Part shown: in pieces, positions 11,187 to 23,871 of the stretch
Numbering within the stretch: position 1 is the stretch's first letter
Layout: each line of letters begins with the position of its first letter
Assembly (NCBI GenBank): GCA_036971615.1
Contig: JAYKKR010000027.1
Coordinates: 372,001 to 436,000, forward strand
Length of the DNA stretch: 64,000 bases
Origin: Amyloporia xantha
Lineage: Eukaryota > Basidiomycota > Agaricomycetes > Polyporales > Adustoporiaceae
Reading direction: 5' to 3'
Notes under the pieces: generated by a model
The model's database searches: none
What the model saw: only the letters and a program-made list of their open reading frames with translations
Told to the model about the DNA's origin: nothing
Made by a program: the position numbers and the translations under genes

Positions 11187-12902
11187 TCATTCGCGTTCCT
11201 CGTTCCCGGAAGGCATCGCCTTGCGGAACTTCCCTTGCATCCACACTCTGTACATCTTCAGTTGTCGCTTTCTGTTCACGATCAATCGGCGATCAACGCC
11301 CAGCTGTTCGATCGTGAATAACGGATGGTCGGAGGAGGGAGGTGTCTGACGTAAGGAGGGATGGACACTCGCAGGATTATATAGTGTGGAACTTGGCTGC
11401 TGGTCGGGAGGCGGAGAGGCTTGTGCCGATGTAGGTGAGGTTGCTGGAGAACCGTCTGATAGGGAGGATACAAATGGCGGCGCGAAGGGAGATGTCGGGG
11501 AGTCGGACTGGGTATCGTCTGTCTCCTCCACGATTTTCACTTCACTGTTTTCTTTTGATAATTGGGGCGCTGGAGAGCCAGTAAACAGCAGCGCTAGCTC
11601 ATCTGTGAACGGTGATTTCGTCGAATTAAGTGAGCGCCCAGGTATTCACCCATGCGAAATATTCACATACCAAGATCAAAGAAATACACTCTCGTCTTGT
11701 CTCCACGGATGTAGAAGTTGTCTTCGAGCAGCCGGCCGCCTTTGAACCGCAGCTGGGTGAGATCGTACCGGCCGTAGTCACGGAAGAGCACGAGGCCCCC
11801 CGGTCGTAATATCTTTCACCGGGTTACAATATGTAAAAGGAGATGCTATGTGAGATGCCAAACCTTGTGTATGTTAGTGATGGCACGGTGCCATTCGTCT
11901 GGATGCAGAGCACTCAAAACAAATACGAGAATGACAATGTCCACGCTTTCTGGTGCTACGTCTGGAGGCAGCTCTTGACTCGATAGATCCCATACGGCGG
12001 CCTTGATGGAGCCTACAGGCGGGGAAATGTACAGCGGGTTGTTCTAAGAGGTTCGCCGAAGGCGCGTGTTGAAAATAAGCATCAACGTGTATGAACATGA
12101 GCGGTCATGGGAACGCAAGAGAGATGCAACAGACCTGGACCAGTTTCACTGCGTGTGAAGCGTAGTCGTATGCGCGCAATTGGAGACGGGGATTGCTGTT
12201 GGCTGAGAGCAACGGGAACACAGCGTTGCCAGCGCCTGTACTGACCGTCAGACAGATCGGGTAATCGAAATCACATGAAATCGTACCGCAACCGATTTCT
12301 GCTATTGTTATGGCGCCTGCCTGTACGACGGATTTAATGAGGGGCTGGACAAAGTGAGAAACTGTGAATGTTACTTCGATCTCAGCAGCTTTGACCAGCT
12401 CGGGAAATTCGAGATGTAACCTGAGAAATCAGCGTCAATAAATTCTGATAACGTCAAAGATATGCCTCTAAGCCCAAACCATTTTCTATTCCGGAAGAAA
12501 TTACTGGCATTCATTTTGTAGAAATTATCCCTGTCACAAATAAAAGTGGTAAGAGGATCAAGGGTACTGATAAAATTAGAGATGACATACCAATGCTTCG
12601 CGGGCTTCTCGTTGTACTTGAGCCTTTCATGCTCAGGCACAGGTGATATTTTCTGTTTCGCAAGAGCAGTCGCGATGATCTCCTCCTGATCGTCAGGAGG
12701 GGGTACATGGTCCCAAGCATTTTGACTCCACACGTCGGCATTGTCGGTGAGGAACCTGACTTGCTAATATGTGAGCCAGCCTTATGTTAAGTTTCATGAA
12801 TATTGATTTTGCTCACCTGGAACCGAATGGTGGCTTCTCGGCAGTCACATCGTGTACCGAGGACGCTGTCCTGGAAAGTTTCGAGCTTCCGGCCTCAGCC
12901 AT
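11187..12902 (-). CDS. tRNA(Thr/Ser) cytidine-32 N3-methyltransferase, Trm140/METTL2-6-8 family
   Basis: An S-adenosylmethionine-dependent enzyme expected to make 3-methylcytidine at position 32 of the tRNA anticodon loop. Nine exons (12817-12902, 12591-12755, 12480-12530, 12375-12420, 12287-12320, 12135-12235, 11864-12043, 11671-11812, 11187-11602) join to 406 residues. Diagnostic family motifs appear in order: [47 protein letters not shown], the SAM-binding loop [15 protein letters not shown], and [14 protein letters not shown]. These are followed by [32 protein letters not shown] and the C-terminal [21 protein letters not shown] Pro/Ser-rich insert of about 75 residues sits between the catalytic core and that C-terminal block. 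It is divergent from the RhoGEF gene at 13,356. Confidence 0.93.
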
Positions 12903-13355
12903 CGGTGTAAATGCCAACCTATATTGCGTACTTGAGCTTTTCACAGTAGATCGGCTTTCTTCTACGACTTATGATCGCGGCGGTGATGGTGATGATGAAC
13001 GGCAGAAATGAGAGGAATATCACGTGAAGTATTGAAGACACACTCCTTTGTGTTTCGAGTTTTGGCAGCCCTGGACTCCTCGAGGCCTCGATACTCACTC
13101 ACTTGCTGCTACAACTGAGCCTCTACGGAATATCTTTCGCGGAACGCGATTATCATTGCAAGACACTCATAGCAAACGGAGACACGTGACGATCTATTTC
13201 TGTTACAGTGCTTCGCCGTTGCAATCCATACCGCCTCGAGGTTGTCTGGGCTCTGCACCAATTTCACTGCAACAGGCTGTGACAGCTTTCACCTTGATCC
13301 AATCTGACAGTCAACACCGCCATTGGGACTCTACGAGACTGCACAGGTCGTCCAT
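12903..13355. promoter_or_regulatory. shared divergent promoter region
   Basis: The 453 bases between the two divergent start codons (12,902 on minus, 13,356 on plus) must hold both promoters and leaders. I see no clear TATA box. The sequence includes a CA-rich and pyrimidine-rich stretch near 13,080-13,260, as is usual upstream of fungal housekeeping genes. Confidence 0.45.
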
Positions 13356-16300
13356 ATGTCGTCCGCAGCAGCGCTTTCCCACCTTCCCACTCCTGGCGAC
13401 GAGGAATTGGCTGATCTATATCATCAGGTACTCGCCGGGTTTGCAGAGGAATCCCCTGTTGTGGATCAATCCATGCAGAACGGTGAGGGCGAGCTAGAGT
13501 CTTTCTACAGCCATTACGGGGATCATGGCGGTGAGACACCTACATCAGCTCGTCAGCAAGCGACACTTTCGGTGACCTCGGCTCATAGCGGTAAGTTTCA
13601 CTCGGTCTCATCACCATTGATATTTACCGCTGCGCAGTACACCACGGACTACCACCCTCCCCACGTCCTTCTACACGTCCTGTGTCCAGCGCAGGCAGCA
13701 TTCAGTCGCCCACGCAGAGAGGGCCGCGACCTTTACCACGTATACCGGGCCAGTCGCAGCCACTTCCAACGCCTCCGCTACCACCACCACCACCGCTGCC
13801 GCCGTCTATGCCGGCTATGCCCTATTCATCAGCCATGCCTGAACCGAGAGTTTATGTGCTCGACGATCCCCCACCACCACCTCCGCCGCCCAAACGTTCC
13901 AGTGCTGATTCGTGCGTACCTATATTTCTCAACTTTTATTATGCATACTGACATGTGCCTCTAGTGGGCGTAAGCTCCCGCCGCGGCCAGCGGACAAGCT
14001 AGCTGGTGGTCAGATTAATGGCCAATACATTCCTCCTCCCCCAGCCATCTCAGCTCCGCCGACTCGACCACCCGCATTCAATGGCGCGTTCAGTGAGCCC
14101 AACTCTGGCTCATGGGCATCTTCGCGTCCGAAGTCGTCAGATAGCGATGATATGAGGGACACTTCAGTGCAAATGCCCGTCCCACATCTGACTGGTAGCT
14201 ATAGCATGCAGCGGTTACCAACCCGACCGCCGGGCGCACTGCCTCCCAAGACACCCGGCTACAACGGCCATTATGAAGAAGAGAGAATGTTGACCGCTCA
14301 GTCTCCAATGGATGAACTGTACAGCAGCCCGTCAGACTACACGGTACCTTCACGAGGGTACTCTCCCCTACCAGGTCCCGTTGCAGCACGCTCAAGTCAG
14401 AACTGTGAGTGGTGTGGACGGAGCGTGGTGTGATCATGCTCATTATCCTAATATCCTAATACAGTGATGCCTGACGTTGGGCGTTCAACGTCTGTGAACT
14501 CAACCGTGTCGTCAGCGTACAGCAGTACACCCTACCAGAACGGCGGTGCCAACGTCGATCGCAATCCTTCCATTGTGACAACAGGTTCAGTGTCGTCGTT
14601 GTATCCCGGCAGTGACAACACCCATATGCGTTCGTCATCGTCGATGGCTACATCCGTGGATCGGGGGAACTCGTTCGGCTCGGACGTTTCGAAAGTTTCG
14701 GATCGCTTGCATGCTGGACCAAGCCATCGCCAGCAACCGTCACAGTCGCAAAGCTACCTTCAGCCGCAAACTCCGGGTCAAATGTCTCGTGCCTCGTCAG
14801 TGCAGGGGCCGGGCGGGTCCTCCGGTCGCTCATGGCGCGACAACGATATCATACGAACGCTTCAAGACATCAAGCGTCCGCTTGAGCTGCACGGTGATTG
14901 GCAGGATGAGGACGATGAAGACTTTTACGATGAAGAGGCATCAGAAGAGGGTGATGACCGCTTCTTCAACCCTGCTCTCCTAAGCCACATTGCCGTCAGG
15001 CTACGGGATAAGGTTCCCAGAGGCACACATGTCAAGGGAAGCATTCCATATCCACGGGCGTTTACTGGCAAGGACATTGTGGTGAGTCAAAAAATATGCT
15101 GTTTCAATCAATATCTCCGCTCACGTCTCATTTACAGTCGACTATCCAGTCGCAAATTCAGCGGGAATTGCTGATCACTCACGGAATTTCGACAAACGAC
15201 AGACGAGCAGCGCTCCAGGTGGCGCGCAGTCTGCAGAGCCAACTCTTCTTTTACGAAGTGGAGTGGGGTGGCCGCGTACTACAAGATGGTGTAGAAGATG
15301 TATACATGTTCCTTGACGACCAGGAGGGTGCATCGGATGCGCGCGTTGAGCGTGAGGAACTGCCTACGGCGGTAGTGACTCTACTAACGAGATGTTATTC
15401 TCCGAGTTGTTATGATGAGACTCCATGCTATTCATACGCGTGTCCTAAGAGGGTGAGTTTCATATGTTGAGGTTAATCGTGCCGTACCTAATATGGGCAA
15501 TGTCAGAACAAAAGTCTGCCTTTGGTGACGCCTACGGAAAATGACGATGAGGAAGAGAAGGTAGCGAAGGGTTTATCTTTGTTTTGCGACTTATCTTGAA
15601 TATTTCTATGTCCATCAGGATGACTCCTGGTCACGGACAGTCCCTCCGGAAATACTGGTAACCTTACCCAAGAGTGAAGTCAATCGTCAAACGTACATCC
15701 CCTTTGTCTTGATATACAGGCCCTGTGCTCATTTCCTCTCCCTTCTGGAAGGATTATACACAAAGTCATCAGCAAGGAGAAGCAATATCTGCGTGACCTT
15801 GATATCGTGGAGTCGGTCAGGCTTGACAATATACACGCCTCCGAATCGACTTCTCACATCTTCTGTCTAGCTCTTCATCCGGCCGTTACGTGATTCAAAT
15901 CCGCCAGTCATCCGATTAAGCGAAGTGGATGAGTTTATTGAAGAAGTTTTCGGGAACATTCCTGGATCTCAGGGAATGCAACCGTCGACTGCTGGAGGTA
16001 CTCAATGTCCGTCAGCGGGAGCAAGCACCCATCATCCAGGGGCTCGGTGACATCTTCCTTGACGCAGCGACAGAGTTCCGCCTGGCATATCCTATCTACG
16101 TCGGCCACCTTCCTGTCGCTGAGAAGAAAGTAAAAGATGAGAGCGAGCGCAATGCTGAGTTCCGTCGGTTCCTCGAGGTGCGCAGAAGTTCGAAGTTATC
16201 ATGCTGGTTGAGCAATCAGGCTGAACTGCTCTGTAGCAATGTGCGCGCCATCCAGATGCTCATCGTCTCGACCTCAAGCACTTCCTGAACCGGCCGTCGG

Positions 16301-19300
16301 AGCATCTACAGAAATATCCTGTCCTGCTGGAAGCTATATGTAACGAGACCACGGACGGCAATCCGGACGCTGAGTTCTTGAAGGAAGCAATAGAAGCCAT
16401 CAAGAAATTGCAGACCGTTGCGCAGCTATGGACATGGCAGTCTGCGATGGGTAAAGGGCCAAGCGGCAAATTGGAGTGGCACAATCTCGTTTCTGAAGAG
16501 ATGAGAATGAGTCTTCCCAAGAAGGAGGCGAAGCGTCAGTCGTAAGTACACAAACGGCTCTTTGAATTCTAGATACTCAACTTTGGATTTTTTCCAGTAT
16601 CATCTTCGAGCTCATTAAAGGCGAGATGGATTACGTCAAGGATCTTGAGAACATTGAAGTCGTGAGTTCACGTAGTTTCATTTGCAGACATATTCTCATA
16701 ACAATTGGGAAAGATGTATGTCGAGCCTCTGCGGGAGATGGATCCACCCATCATTCCTCGAGACAGACTCGAACAATTCATCCGAGATGTCTTCCATAAT
16801 TTCGATGAGTTGCACGCCCATCATCGCAAGATGTTGAACACATTCCATGAGATTCAGCGTGAAGAACATCCTGTCATCCGCAGCATCACAGCAGCTGTCT
16901 ATGACGCTGTCCTCAACTTCCGGGATGCGTACATGGAGTATATTCCCAACTATCCCATTGCAGCATATCGCATTGACGATGAGATTGCGAATAACCCTGC
17001 TTTTAAGGACTTTGTCGAGGTATGTATTTAGTGCCAAAATTACCCTGGTCATTCCTAATGACTTGACTTCAGAAATGTACTCGGCACCCTGATGCTCGCA
17101 AGTTAGACATGAAGAACTTCATCAATCGTCCAATCCCTCGACTGCTGCGATACGACCTGCTCTTGAAAGGTATTCTTGACGAGACACCCGAGGGTCACGA
17201 GGATCGCGAAACTATTCCACAAGTCCTCGAGGCGATCAAAGCTCTCGGGAAGGACACTGAACCAGGAGTGGTGTCAGCAAAACAAAAAGTCGAAGTCTGG
17301 CGGTATAATTCAAATCTAGTTTTCAAGCCTGGCGAAGCTATTGTAAGCATCAATCCGACTCGTTGCCGTAACATGCTAACCCACCGTCCTAGGATATGAA
17401 TTTGCTGAACGAAAATCGGTCACTCATCCATACTGGCAAACTTTTGCGTCAACCAGACACAGGATTTGAATGGAGTGGATGGACGGAACTCTTTGTTCTC
17501 CTGTTTGACAATTATCGTAGGTATTCTATCCACTAGTCCTGCCCACAGATTTATAATCGGCCGTAGTTGTGATGACAAAACCAAAAGAAAAGGATGGTGT
17601 CACTCGATATCATGTCTATAGACGGGTAGGTCGTTGTCAAGCTCATTCCCTCGGACCGTCCACTGATGTCTGATGTCCTATTAGCCAATCCCGCTCGATT
17701 TGCTCACCTTGGCTAACTTTACAGATCCGCCAACCCAGCGTAGTGCTGGTATCCTCCGTCTTGGGAGATCAGAACCTCGAGGAGACCGTCACACTGAACC
17801 GGGTAGTACTCCCGGGGCGGTTGGTACTCCTGATAGTGCAACCGATTCTCGTGCAGTATATCCTTGCACTATTCATCATAACGGAAGACTTGGGGGACTT
17901 TACACTGTCTTCGCTGAAACTGCTCAGTCTCGCATCGAATGGAAGCAGAAGCTCGAAGAAGCTATCGGGCTCAGGAAAGTCGTGCAAGAATCCAACAAGG
18001 TATTCGAGGTGGAAACGCTCAGCGCCGATGCATTCTTCGTGCCTCCAATGACTACCAGTGGAAGTAATACCACCTACAGCCATGATAATGCCTTCACTGG
18101 GAAGGTCACTTGTTCTGTTCCCTTCAGTGAGTTGACTATTACTGATTCTTCTTGAGTCATTCTGATCGTTATGGTTAGCTACCGCAGATGGAAGAGGACT
18201 TGTTGCCATTGGTTGTGCAGAGGGTGTATGGATCGGCTTCCGCCATGACTCCAGATGTAAGTGACAGCAATCATTCCGTACTTTTTGGTGAACACCTGTA
18301 TTGCAGCTATGCGCCGTGTCTTACACTTGAAGATGGTGACTCAATGTGCGATGTTGGAAGATTTCGGAATATTTCTGGTTCTAGCCGACAAGGTCGGTCT
18401 GCAAGCATTGTCTCATTTCATTGCACGAGCCTCACATGTTTCAGTCTTTGTTTGCGTATCACATTGAAGCGCTTGTTCCATCCGCTCCTCACAGTGCACA
18501 TACATCTCAAACTCCTCAGAAACTCAGTGGTAACAAAGACGTGCACTTTTTCAGTGTTGGTTGCCTGAGTGGCCGTACGCTCGTGATCTACATGAAGAAG
18601 AAAGGAGTGAGCACGAATCATTGCGGCTTCTGCGAACAATAATAGACCTAACGATCCCGGTCGCTAGCTCGATAGCGTGTTCCGTGTGCTGGAGCCTGTT
18701 ATTGGCAAGATCAACGAGAGAGCTGAGGCCCCGCGAACGATTGGATCCCGTCTTGGGTTGCGGTCCCAACGATCAGAATGGTTCCGGGTATACAGGGTAT
18801 GCATGTACTCATTCGTACCGAGTTTAGCTGTGCTTAGACTGGTCTACAGGACTTCTTCCTACCATCCGAGTCGTTCGACTTGATATTCCTCAAGGCCAGA
18901 ATCGTAATCCTATGTACCAAAGGATTCGAAATTATGGATCTCGCCGAGTAAGTTTGCCATCTGATTTAGAGACAACAGTTTTGTTCATATTGCGACTAGT
19001 TTCAAGAGCGTCACGATTCCACAGCGTGATGATCCTCGCCTAGAGAAGTTGGCCAAGCGCTGCGAGTCTTGTCGTGCAATGGGAATGTTCCGCACAAGCC
19101 AAGATGAGTTCCTACTATGCTATGACGGTATGGCTCCATCTCGGCCCCTCTGATGCCACTGTTCTGATGCATGTCTTGTGCCTGGTAGAATTTGGATTGT
19201 ACGTGGATCGTCACGGTTATCCCAGTCGTTCATTGGGCACAATTGAATGGGAAGGGACCATTGAGCACGTTGCTTGGCATCCGCCCTACGTCCTCTTGTT

Positions 19301-19682
19301 CGATACCCGATTCATTGAGGTTCGGCATGTCGAAACTGGTCGGCTCGCCCAGATTATTCCTGGTAACGACGTACGATGCCTCTGGGACGGTCGGGGAACA
19401 ACTAACGTGCCAACGTCGGCGGTACCGGGTCCTGATGGATGGACAGAAGGAGTATCGCAGGAGCCAAGAGTCCACGGAGTCATGAATGCCGACAACTCTA
19501 ATCAGCCCGGAGCGGGTCCTCGGGGTGCCCGCCCTATAGCACAGCATGTCTTTGAATTGATACCCACCATTCCACTCTATCTTCCTGGATCACTATCTTC
19601 ACCGTCTCATGCGACACACTTTGCCCAGAGTAATTCACCACCACACTCACCTCGCCTCAACCCTACTCTGTCGTTCCGATGA
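13356..19682 (+). CDS. Rho1 guanine nucleotide exchange factor, Rom2-type, with tandem DH domains
   Basis: Expected to load GTP on Rho1 in the cell-wall-integrity pathway at the plasma membrane. Start MSSAAALSHLPTPGDEELAD at 13,356; the N-terminal third is Ser/Pro-rich with polyproline runs near 13,780-13,890. A DEP-like domain follows (about 14,960-15,340, RAFTGKDIV then RRAALQVARSLQSQLFFYEV). DH 1 runs about 15,755-16,550 (IIHKVISKEKQYLRDLD, DLKHFLNRPSEHLQKYPVLL) and DH 2 about 16,600-17,310 (FELIKGEMDYVKDLENIE, DMKNFINRPIPRLLRYDLLL). A PH region (about 17,400-17,990, LIHTGKLLRQPD) precedes a CNH domain to the C-terminus (GRGLVAIGCAEGVWIGFRHD; HVAWHPPYVLLFD). At 15,961 the reading frame shifts by one base inside DH 1 (see findings); otherwise about twenty short introns join cleanly. 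Confidence 0.9.
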
Positions 19683-20152
19683 TAGGATGTATCCATTTAT
19701 TGTATCGCATACTGTTACCTGTTTTCGATTGTTTTCTAGTGCTTGTCTTATATAAAGAATGCATCTGTTGTTCTCCTTTCTAGTCTGCCATAATTTCCTG
19801 ATTGAACTTAATTTGTGCTAACAGCGTCGAACGGGCAAGATCCAGGTACCAGCCGGAGGGAACAGTTATGAGCAGAAGGTATGGAGATGACAACATCCAC
19901 CAGGTCATATATGTTAAACCATCTGAGGCTTTTCATAGAAAGATATGAAGGGCAGGTAAATAAATATCAGCCGGCTCGGTGGTACACTATCCAAGTACTG
20001 AAGACATAATTAGATGCTATTGATATACATGATATGTCCCACCGGAAGAATTAGACACAAGGACATGCACCTTAGAGAAGACAATACACACCGAGTAGTT
20101 CATCATGACAAAACGGCCTGCAGTCGATCTCAGTTTCGGCCATCCAAATACT
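19683..20152. other. 3' flanks of converging genes
   Basis: No gene seen. This 470-base stretch separates the RhoGEF stop from the C-terminal end of DUF6533 copy B, so it should hold both 3' ends. Confidence 0.5.
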
Positions 20153-21952
20153 CTATACATGTTCTTCAAGCACTTCGAGCTCTAATTCGCCTTCTTGACC
20201 TCTTCCCTCCAAGCCACCCCCATTAACTGAGCCTATTGGTGTAAGTCCGTTTGTGTGCTCGGCCGCAGACAGCGTACTTGACGCCACTTCCTGTGTACTG
20301 AATAGGGCTACAGGATTGGGTGCAAATTCTACGCTTGAAGCCCAAGAGAGCGTGGGGATAGCATTGTCAGCACGAATGGACCAGGGCTTCCCAGATGTAT
20401 AGTCCTCGCTTGTAGGCTCTGCAGCTTGACGAATGTGCAAGAGAAAACGAGAAACCAAGATTGATGAAATTCTGTCGACGATTGTGTGAGACGCAAGCCA
20501 AGTAGAGTTACAGACGGACGGACGGCGAAGTGAAGCCCGAGATGTCATAGATCTCCTATATCCAATTAGACTATCAGCACTCTCGTGGTAAGCCTAAGTA
20601 GAGGAGGGAGACGTACCGCCGTGGTGAAGAACACCACGATATCCAAGGTGTTGAGTATTGTGAGCGCCCTGAGTACACCATTCAGCTTAACGTACAGAAA
20701 AGGCTCATCATATGCCTCCTACACAAAGTACATTGTGCCTGTAGTGAGATAATGCATCGCATCAGTTCAGACTTTTTATATGTCAAGCTACGAGTCAATC
20801 CACTCACCATCTCGAAGCATGACTGTTGCAAGCCTAGGTTTGAAGTTGAAGGATTCTCGTGAAGCCGACAATACCACTTGAGACATGTACCACCAGGTCA
20901 CAACCAGGACAATGACGTCCGATGCGAGAAGAGATGCACGGGTCACGGAGAGTCCTATATGGACGGTTGAACTAACGGTCAACACAGGAAGGTGAGCATG
21001 AGGGCTAATAAGATCACCTCTATGTAGTCAAAAGAGCCGCTGTCTGTCAATTGAGGTCCGAACCGTAAAAACAAATGCATTACCCGAGATCAGTCGTGTG
21101 CGAAATTGCCACTCGTTGCAAACAGATGGGTCTTGCATTATTGTCATAGATGACCGCTCGAAACGTCGACCGACTTGAGAGGAACTAAATACCGGAAGTG
21201 GAGAAGATATCAATCAGCCAGCAGACAACATATTATGACCTTCGAGGAAAAGGCTCATACCACATTGGTGCCTACGGGCACAAGACCCAACGCGAGTAGG
21301 TAGCACGAGGTACCAGTTACACGCACTGAGGGCATGTACACGAAGAGCTGCTACCACTATTCAAGGACTGATTAGCAAGATCATACTCGTGATCTATAGA
21401 GCGCTCACCAGCAGCTATGCAGACGGATAACAAAGTAAATGCAACGCTGGTAAATTCTAGGACTGTGCAGCTAGAAGGCCAGTTTGAGACACTTGCGACA
21501 GGGTCAACTCGGAAACACTAAACCTCTGTTAACAGACAAATGAGACGGTTGATCTATAAACGCCGCATTAACCCTCTCACCATTGTAGGATAAGGGTCAT
21601 AAAGCAAGATTGTTGTGGCGACGTAAGCAACTAAAGTTAACCGATTGGCCCCAAACAAGAATGAGGACACCGATTTGCGACCCCACATTAGCTGAACTTC
21701 GTCCCGAAGAGTGATGATGTGCTCATAAGTAATCAATGCTGTTTAAAGAGAAAGACTGAGTTGCTGACGGGGAAGATGCTAGAAACGAGGAACGTTTACC
21801 GCCTATAGAGATTGCGCAACAATTTTCGATGAAGCTTAGCCGTACCGTGCAAATTAGCCACAGTCAGAAACCAGTGATTGGATGAGGGCACTCACTTCGT
21901 TCGAGGTAGCTGCAAGAGTGCTGCCGCTGGTATCCCATTGGTGTCGGACATT
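20153..21952 (-). CDS. DUF6533-domain multi-pass membrane protein, copy B
   Basis: Minus-strand paralogue, more diverged than A and D. The first exon starts MSDTNGIPAAALLQLPR at 21,952. The DUF6533 stretch reads ITYEHIITLRDEVQLMWGRK followed by FLFGANRLTL. A later exon carries VTRASLLASDVIVLVVTWWY, and the C-terminus ends with an acidic tail SSVEFAPNPVALFSTQEVAS...LELEVLEEHV. Exon-intron layout follows that of the other three copies. Function is unknown for the whole family. Some internal junctions are unresolved, so it may or may not encode a full protein. Confidence 0.65.
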
Positions 21953-22024
21953 GAGGCGAGTACGATAGACTAAGTTCCTGAGAGATGGGATCCACCCCAG
22001 CTCGAAAGCGAAGTCATCGTCCAG

Positions 22025-22030
22025 ATATAT
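22025..22030 (-). promoter_or_regulatory. TATA-like box of DUF6533 copy B
   Basis: The minus strand reads TTCATATATCTGG about 73 bases before the copy B start codon, at the same distance as the clearer TATATAT boxes of the other copies. Confidence 0.4.
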
Positions 22031-23810
22031 GAATAGCTGAGAAAAAGGTCAGACCCAATCCGGACTATACTTCCCCTTCTTTGCTGCCCTCCCCTCCCCT
22101 CCCCGACATCAAAGGTATGAGACCTGTAGGCGACACACGGTGGACATCAAAGAAGCTCGCTTGCCAGTACAAGGAGATCGCCCTCTCCTATCGATCAGCG
22201 CTCAAGCCACTATTTATTGAACCGAGAACATAACAGCCAGTTGTTTATTCAATGACAGCTCGCTGGTCGATGACTTTGTAGACCTGGAATGAGTCGAAGT
22301 TGCACTTATTTCCATGCAAGGTTGTAGTCAAGACATGCTTGTAGTACACGTGCCATAGAACTTGAACTCGAAGACGCCTGGGCCGCCTTCACACGGCCGT
22401 GATCACTGCAATCACTGCAATGCGGGCCCTTCCAAACATCATCTTCCAAAAGAACCTCCTGCTCGAACAACTTATCTCTGATGGTCAAGAGCAAGAGACT
22501 ACATCCGCGAACTGTGACGAGGGTCCAAAGCCGCATCATGATCGTATGCTATGAAATGTTGGCATTAGACTCAGCCTCAGCCGGCGCACCTTTGCTTTCC
22601 TGTGGATGGCCCGTCACACAAACGACACAGGTTGGACATAGGTCACCCTTTGGCGCGCTACTTGATTTGCTTTGGTCCCTCTTCTGTGCAGCATACGAAA
22701 GTTCTTACGCACTGGGTGATGATTTGGAGGCTCGTCTGATCTACTCATACTTCCCTAGGCCGTAGCATCCATTCGGGCTCTCGCAGGTTGTAATCGCGCT
22801 AGTAATAATCTAGGTAGACGTAGACGTCGACCGTGAAGAAGATCCGTGATTAGGCATCGATTTTCGCTGTTTATGCTCATGAGCTTCAGACAAGGTCCCA
22901 CGTAATCTGGAGAGCTGCGATAAGTCTCATACATTTTCTACAGCAGCGGAAGCGACGGCCAGACGTCCTCTTCCATAAATGGTGCTATGCGGCGAAGCAG
23001 AAGGACAGCCTCGTCTTCATCAAACTCTACGGGTACCTGCTGCACCCGGACTACGGGCATGATCGCACGATCAGCGGTGGAAGACCACAGCTCTTCCGTC
23101 GCGATTGAGGCCCAACAACCCACCGCTCAGCGCGCTCGCGTAGTTTCTCACCTCAGATGCGGTACAGCTGGGACATGCTCCTCCAGTCAGTCATTGACTA
23201 TCAACGGATCGGTATGTTATCGCAAATGTAGCTTCGTCCTCTACCCGCAGGGTTCCAGCGTGAACCAATGACAAGGTGTTTAACAGGATTGTTTAGCACG
23301 ACAACGATAACGTGGCAGTGGCTTGCCCGTTCTTTGCGTGTTGTTTAATGAAACGTTGAACGAAAGGCGTCACGCTGATCGGTATATGCAGAGGTAACGT
23401 TATGTGTACCATATGAGTGAGGGCAGCATTACTCCGGATGGAAGGTGGCTACGCAGGTAAAGGGATGACACACGCAAGACATACCGACGGAAGCCGATAT
23501 TCCAGAACGTCTTTAAACTTTAGCTGTACGCTGATCGTGTTGCCCTTGAGCTGGCATTTATCAGTACAGCTTCACAGATCCATGACAAGAGTTTCATCCT
23601 TGCGAGATGTGTTGCAGAACGGATGCACAGAGCCTAAAGTAAGTACATGCCAAGATCACGCAACAGAGATCCTGCCGTTTGGGCTGGCAGGGTGGCATGT
23701 CTAATCCTGTGGTATCTATACGCAATCTTTGCGAGATGATCCGTGATTTAGTAACAGCCCTCGACTCAGACCCACATCTCAGTTTCCTGCTCGGCTCTAC
23801 ACTATCCGGG

Positions 23811-23817
23811 TATATAT
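23811..23817 (+). promoter_or_regulatory. TATA box of DUF6533 copy C
   Basis: CCGGGTATATATGGA lies about 61 bases before the ATG at 23,872 and matches the block before copies A and D. Confidence 0.5.
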
Positions 23818-23871
23818 GGATGAAGACGGCAGTTAGCCCTCCAAGTACCTTGGCCAGTTCCCTTCTGCAAG

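Larger units (their letters stand above)
21953..23871. other. spacer between divergent DUF6533 copies B and C
   Basis: This 1.9-kb spacer must carry the promoters of both neighbours. A TATA-like ATATAT on the minus strand lies at 22,025-22,030 for copy B, and TATATAT at 23,811-23,817 for copy C. A block near 23,310-23,350 resembles the upstream DNA of copies A and D (3,440-3,500 and 27,340-27,390), so the duplicated unit included upstream sequence. A short minus frame ending near 22,938 (PVEFDEDEAVLLLRRIAPF) looks protein-like, but I could not attach it to a gene. Confidence 0.45.
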
